Shown one piece after another: positions 62,091-64,000 of a DNA stretch of 64,000 nt. The notes under the pieces were generated by a model. It did no database searches. It was not told the DNA's origin and saw only the letters and a program-made list of their open reading frames with translations. The DNA comes from Actinomycetes bacterium (GTDB taxonomy: Bacteria; Bacillota; Sulfobacillia; Sulfobacillales; JAIMBI01), in the NCBI GenBank assembly GCA_023565505.1, contig JAIMBI010000002.1:124001-188000 (forward strand), in the 5' to 3' direction. The stretch's first letter is position 1. Every line of letters begins with the position of its first letter. The position numbers and the translations under genes are program-made.

Positions 62091-64000
62091 ATGGACTACC
62101 GCGAGACGCTCAACCTGCCCACGACGCCGTTCCCCATGCGGGCGGACCTGCCTCGGCGTGAGCCCGAGCGCCTCGCCGCCTGGCAGGCGGCGGACCTGTA
62201 CCGGGCGCTCCGGGCGGCTCGCCGCGGCCGGCCGAAATTTGTGCTGCACGACGGGCCGCCCTACGCCAACGGCGAGATCCACATGGGCACCACGCTCAAC
62301 AAGGTGCTGAAGGATCTCATCAACCGCTACCACCTGCTGGAGGGGCGGGACGTGGTGTTCGTGCCGGGCTACGACACGCACGGCCTGCCCATCGAGATGC
62401 GCGCGCTGCGCGAACTCGGCGTCTCCCAGCACGACCTGGATCCCGTGCGGCTCCGGGCGGAGTGCGCCCGGACGGCCCTCCACTACATCGGCGTCATGAC
62501 GGAGCAGTTCCGCCGCCTGGGCGTGCTGGGCGACTGGGAGCACAGTTACCGAACCCTCGACCCGGCCTTCGAGGCGGAGGAGCTCAGGCTCTTCGCCCGG
62601 CTGGTGGAACGGGGGCTCATCTACAAGGACTTCAAGACGGTGTACTGGTGCCCGGTCGACGAAACGGCCCTCGCCGAGGCGGAGATCGTGTACCAGGCCA
62701 AGACCTCCCCCTCGATCTGGGTCGCCTTCGCCGTGGCGCGCGATCCCTCGGGCAGACTGCCGGCGGGCACCCAGGCCGTCATCTGGACGACGACCCCGTG
62801 GACCATCCCCGCCAACGTGGCCATCGCCTACCACCCCGAGTTCGTGTACGTGGTCCTCGACACGGATCGGGGGCCGCTCCTGGTCGCCGAGGCCCTGGCG
62901 GAGCGTTTCCGCGAGGAGACCGGGGTCGTCGTGCGGGGACGGCTCGCCACCGTGCGGGGGGAGGACCTCGCAGGCGTGGTGGCGCGCCACCCGTACCTGG
63001 ACCGGGACGTGCCGCTGCTGCCCGCCGGCTACGTCACCGCGGAGCAGGGCACCGGGCTCGTCCACACGGCGCCGGGGCACGGCCTGGAAGACTTCGAGCT
63101 GGGCAAGGCGTTCGGCCTCCCCGTGCTGCAGCCGCTCGACGACGACGGGCGGTTCTACGCGGACACGCCGCACGTCGGCGGCCTGTTCTACGCCGACGCC
63201 AACGCCGTCGTCGTGGAGGTGCTCCGCCGGGCCGGGCGTCTCGTGCACCGGGCGGACATCGAGCACCAGTACGCCCACTGCTGGCGGTGCAAGAACCCGG
63301 TGGTCTTCCGGGCCACGGAACAGTGGTTCTTCCGCATCGAGGGCGTGCGGCAGGACCTGCTCGCCGCGGTCGACACGGTGGAGTGGGTCCCGGAGTGGGG
63401 CCGGGAGCGGATGCGCCTCATGATCGCCGACCGGAGCGACTGGTGCCTGTCCCGGCAGCGACACTGGGGAGTCCCCATCCCTGCCTTCGTCTGCCGGTCC
63501 TGCCGGGGCTCGGTCATGTCGGCGCCCTTCGTGGAGCATTTCGCCAACCTCGTGGCCCGGCACGGGTCGGGCATCTGGTGGGAGTGGTCGGTGGAGCAGC
63601 TCCTGCCGCCCGGGGGGCTGGCGTGCCCGGCCTGCGGGGGGACGGACCTGGAGAAGGAGTGGAACGTGTTCGACGTCTGGCTGGACTCCGGAGCCACGCA
63701 GGCGGCCGTCCTGGCGCCCGACCCCGAGTTGACGTGGCCGGCGGACATGGTGCTGGAGGGGGCGGATCAGTTCCGCGGGTGGTTCAACTCCCTGCTCACC
63801 ACCGCCGTGGGTTGGCGCGGCCAGGCGCCCTATCGCGCCGTGGTCACCCACGGCTGGGTGGTGGACGGGCAGGGGCGTCCGATGCACAAGTCGTTGGGGA
63901 ACGTCATCGACCCCTTCAGCCTGGTCGAGCAGTACGGCGCGGACGTGGTCCGCCTGTGGGTGGCCAGCAGCGACTTCCGGGGCGACGTGCGCGTCTCCCC
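62091..64000 (+). CDS. ileS: isoleucyl-tRNA synthetase (partial, runs off window)
   Basis: First 636 codons of class I isoleucyl-tRNA synthetase. The N-terminal 'YRETLNLPTTPFPMRADLPRREPERLAAW' is typical of the bacterial type, the HIGH site appears as HMGT in 'YANGEIHMGTTLNK', editing domain 'TTTPWTIPANVAIAY' and 'HTAPGHGLEDFELGKAFGL' follow, and the KMSKS loop is MHKSLGN near residue 602. The 3' end is beyond the window. ATG 62091 follows GTGGAGGG after the T-box terminator. Confidence 0.96.
   Translation, partial: MDYRETLNLPTTPFPMRADLPRREPERLAAWQAADLYRALRAARRGRPKFVLHDGPPYANGEIHMGTTLNKVLKDLINRYHLLEGRDVVFVPGYDTHGLPIEMRALRELGVSQHDLDPVRLRAECARTALHYIGVMTEQFRRLGVLGDWEHSYRTLDPAFEAEELRLFARLVERGLIYKDFKTVYWCPVDETALAEAEIVYQAKTSPSIWVAFAVARDPSGRLPAGTQAVIWTTTPWTIPANVAIAYHPEFVYVVLDTDRGPLLVAEALAERFREETGVVVRGRLATVRGEDLAGVVARHPYLDRDVPLLPAGYVTAEQGTGLVHTAPGHGLEDFELGKAFGLPVLQPLDDDGRFYADTPHVGGLFYADANAVVVEVLRRAGRLVHRADIEHQYAHCWRCKNPVVFRATEQWFFRIEGVRQDLLAAVDTVEWVPEWGRERMRLMIADRSDWCLSRQRHWGVPIPAFVCRSCRGSVMSAPFVEHFANLVARHGSGIWWEWSVEQLLPPGGLACPACGGTDLEKEWNVFDVWLDSGATQAAVLAPDPELTWPADMVLEGADQFRGWFNSLLTTAVGWRGQAPYRAVVTHGWVVDGQGRPMHKSLGNVIDPFSLVEQYGADVVRLWVASSDFRGDVRVS

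Overview
The window is very GC-rich DNA from an endospore-forming, monoderm-type Bacillota. Three things support this: a Bacillus-order division and cell-wall (dcw) cluster, the compartment-specific sporulation factors SpoIIGA, SigE, SigG and SpoIIR, and a tRNA-Ile-sensing T-box leader in front of ileS. The base composition and gene content resemble high-GC lineages such as Symbiobacterium, Thermaerobacter or Sulfobacillus relatives; the species cannot be named from sequence alone.

Positions 1-19000 hold an almost unbroken + strand catabolic run. It starts with an FCD-type GntR regulator and a good sigma-A-like promoter (745-773). CoA-linked enzymes follow: acyl-CoA dehydrogenase, MaoC hydratase, HpcH/HpaI CoA lyase, a NUDT19-like Nudix, the alpha half of an ADP-forming acyl-CoA ligase, and a crotonase. 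Next come an amidase, a tandem pair of paralogous proteins of unknown function, a DUF6282-like and a DUF2848 protein, the 5-oxoprolinase set PxpB-PxpC-PxpA (PxpC carries an extra biotinyl domain), a YtcJ-like amidohydrolase, an aldehyde dehydrogenase and an SDR. The main discovery is here. What looks like two genes (8967-9257 and 9291-10625) is one frame interrupted only by a TGA at 9255, followed by a perfect 9-bp stem with a 3-nt loop beginning with G, 19 nt downstream. This is best read as a selenoprotein (Sec97-Gly-Ala-Cys100) of the UGSC type, fused to a paralogue of the preceding gene product.

Positions 19000-29600 carry a GH15 glucoamylase/trehalase-like enzyme, RmuC, a convergent PAP2-like membrane protein, an orphan molybdopterin-binding dehydrogenase subunit closed by a strong terminator, a small oxidoreductase cluster and a TSUP permease. 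Positions 29600-31130 are a decayed mobile-element graveyard (TnpB and ISL3-type transposase remnants) beside a tRNA-Ala(CGC) with its own promoter and terminator. A malic enzyme, a TrmB-type regulator, FolE2 and a quinone oxidoreductase-like protein follow.

From 36100 to the end lies the dcw/sporulation block: mraZ (with three operator repeats), rsmH, ftsL-like, two class B PBPs, murE, murF, mraY, ftsW, murG, murB, murA, a DUF881 protein, small basic protein, ftsA, ftsZ; then spoIIGA-sigE, an inserted MFS transporter with its own promoter, sigG, spoIIR, ylmC, pgeF, ylmE, sepF, ylmG, divIVA, and T-box-controlled ileS, which runs off the window. murC, murD and ftsQ/divIB are absent from their usual places. 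mraZ and sigE appear to lack a standard start codon at the position expected for their families, which suggests CTG starts.
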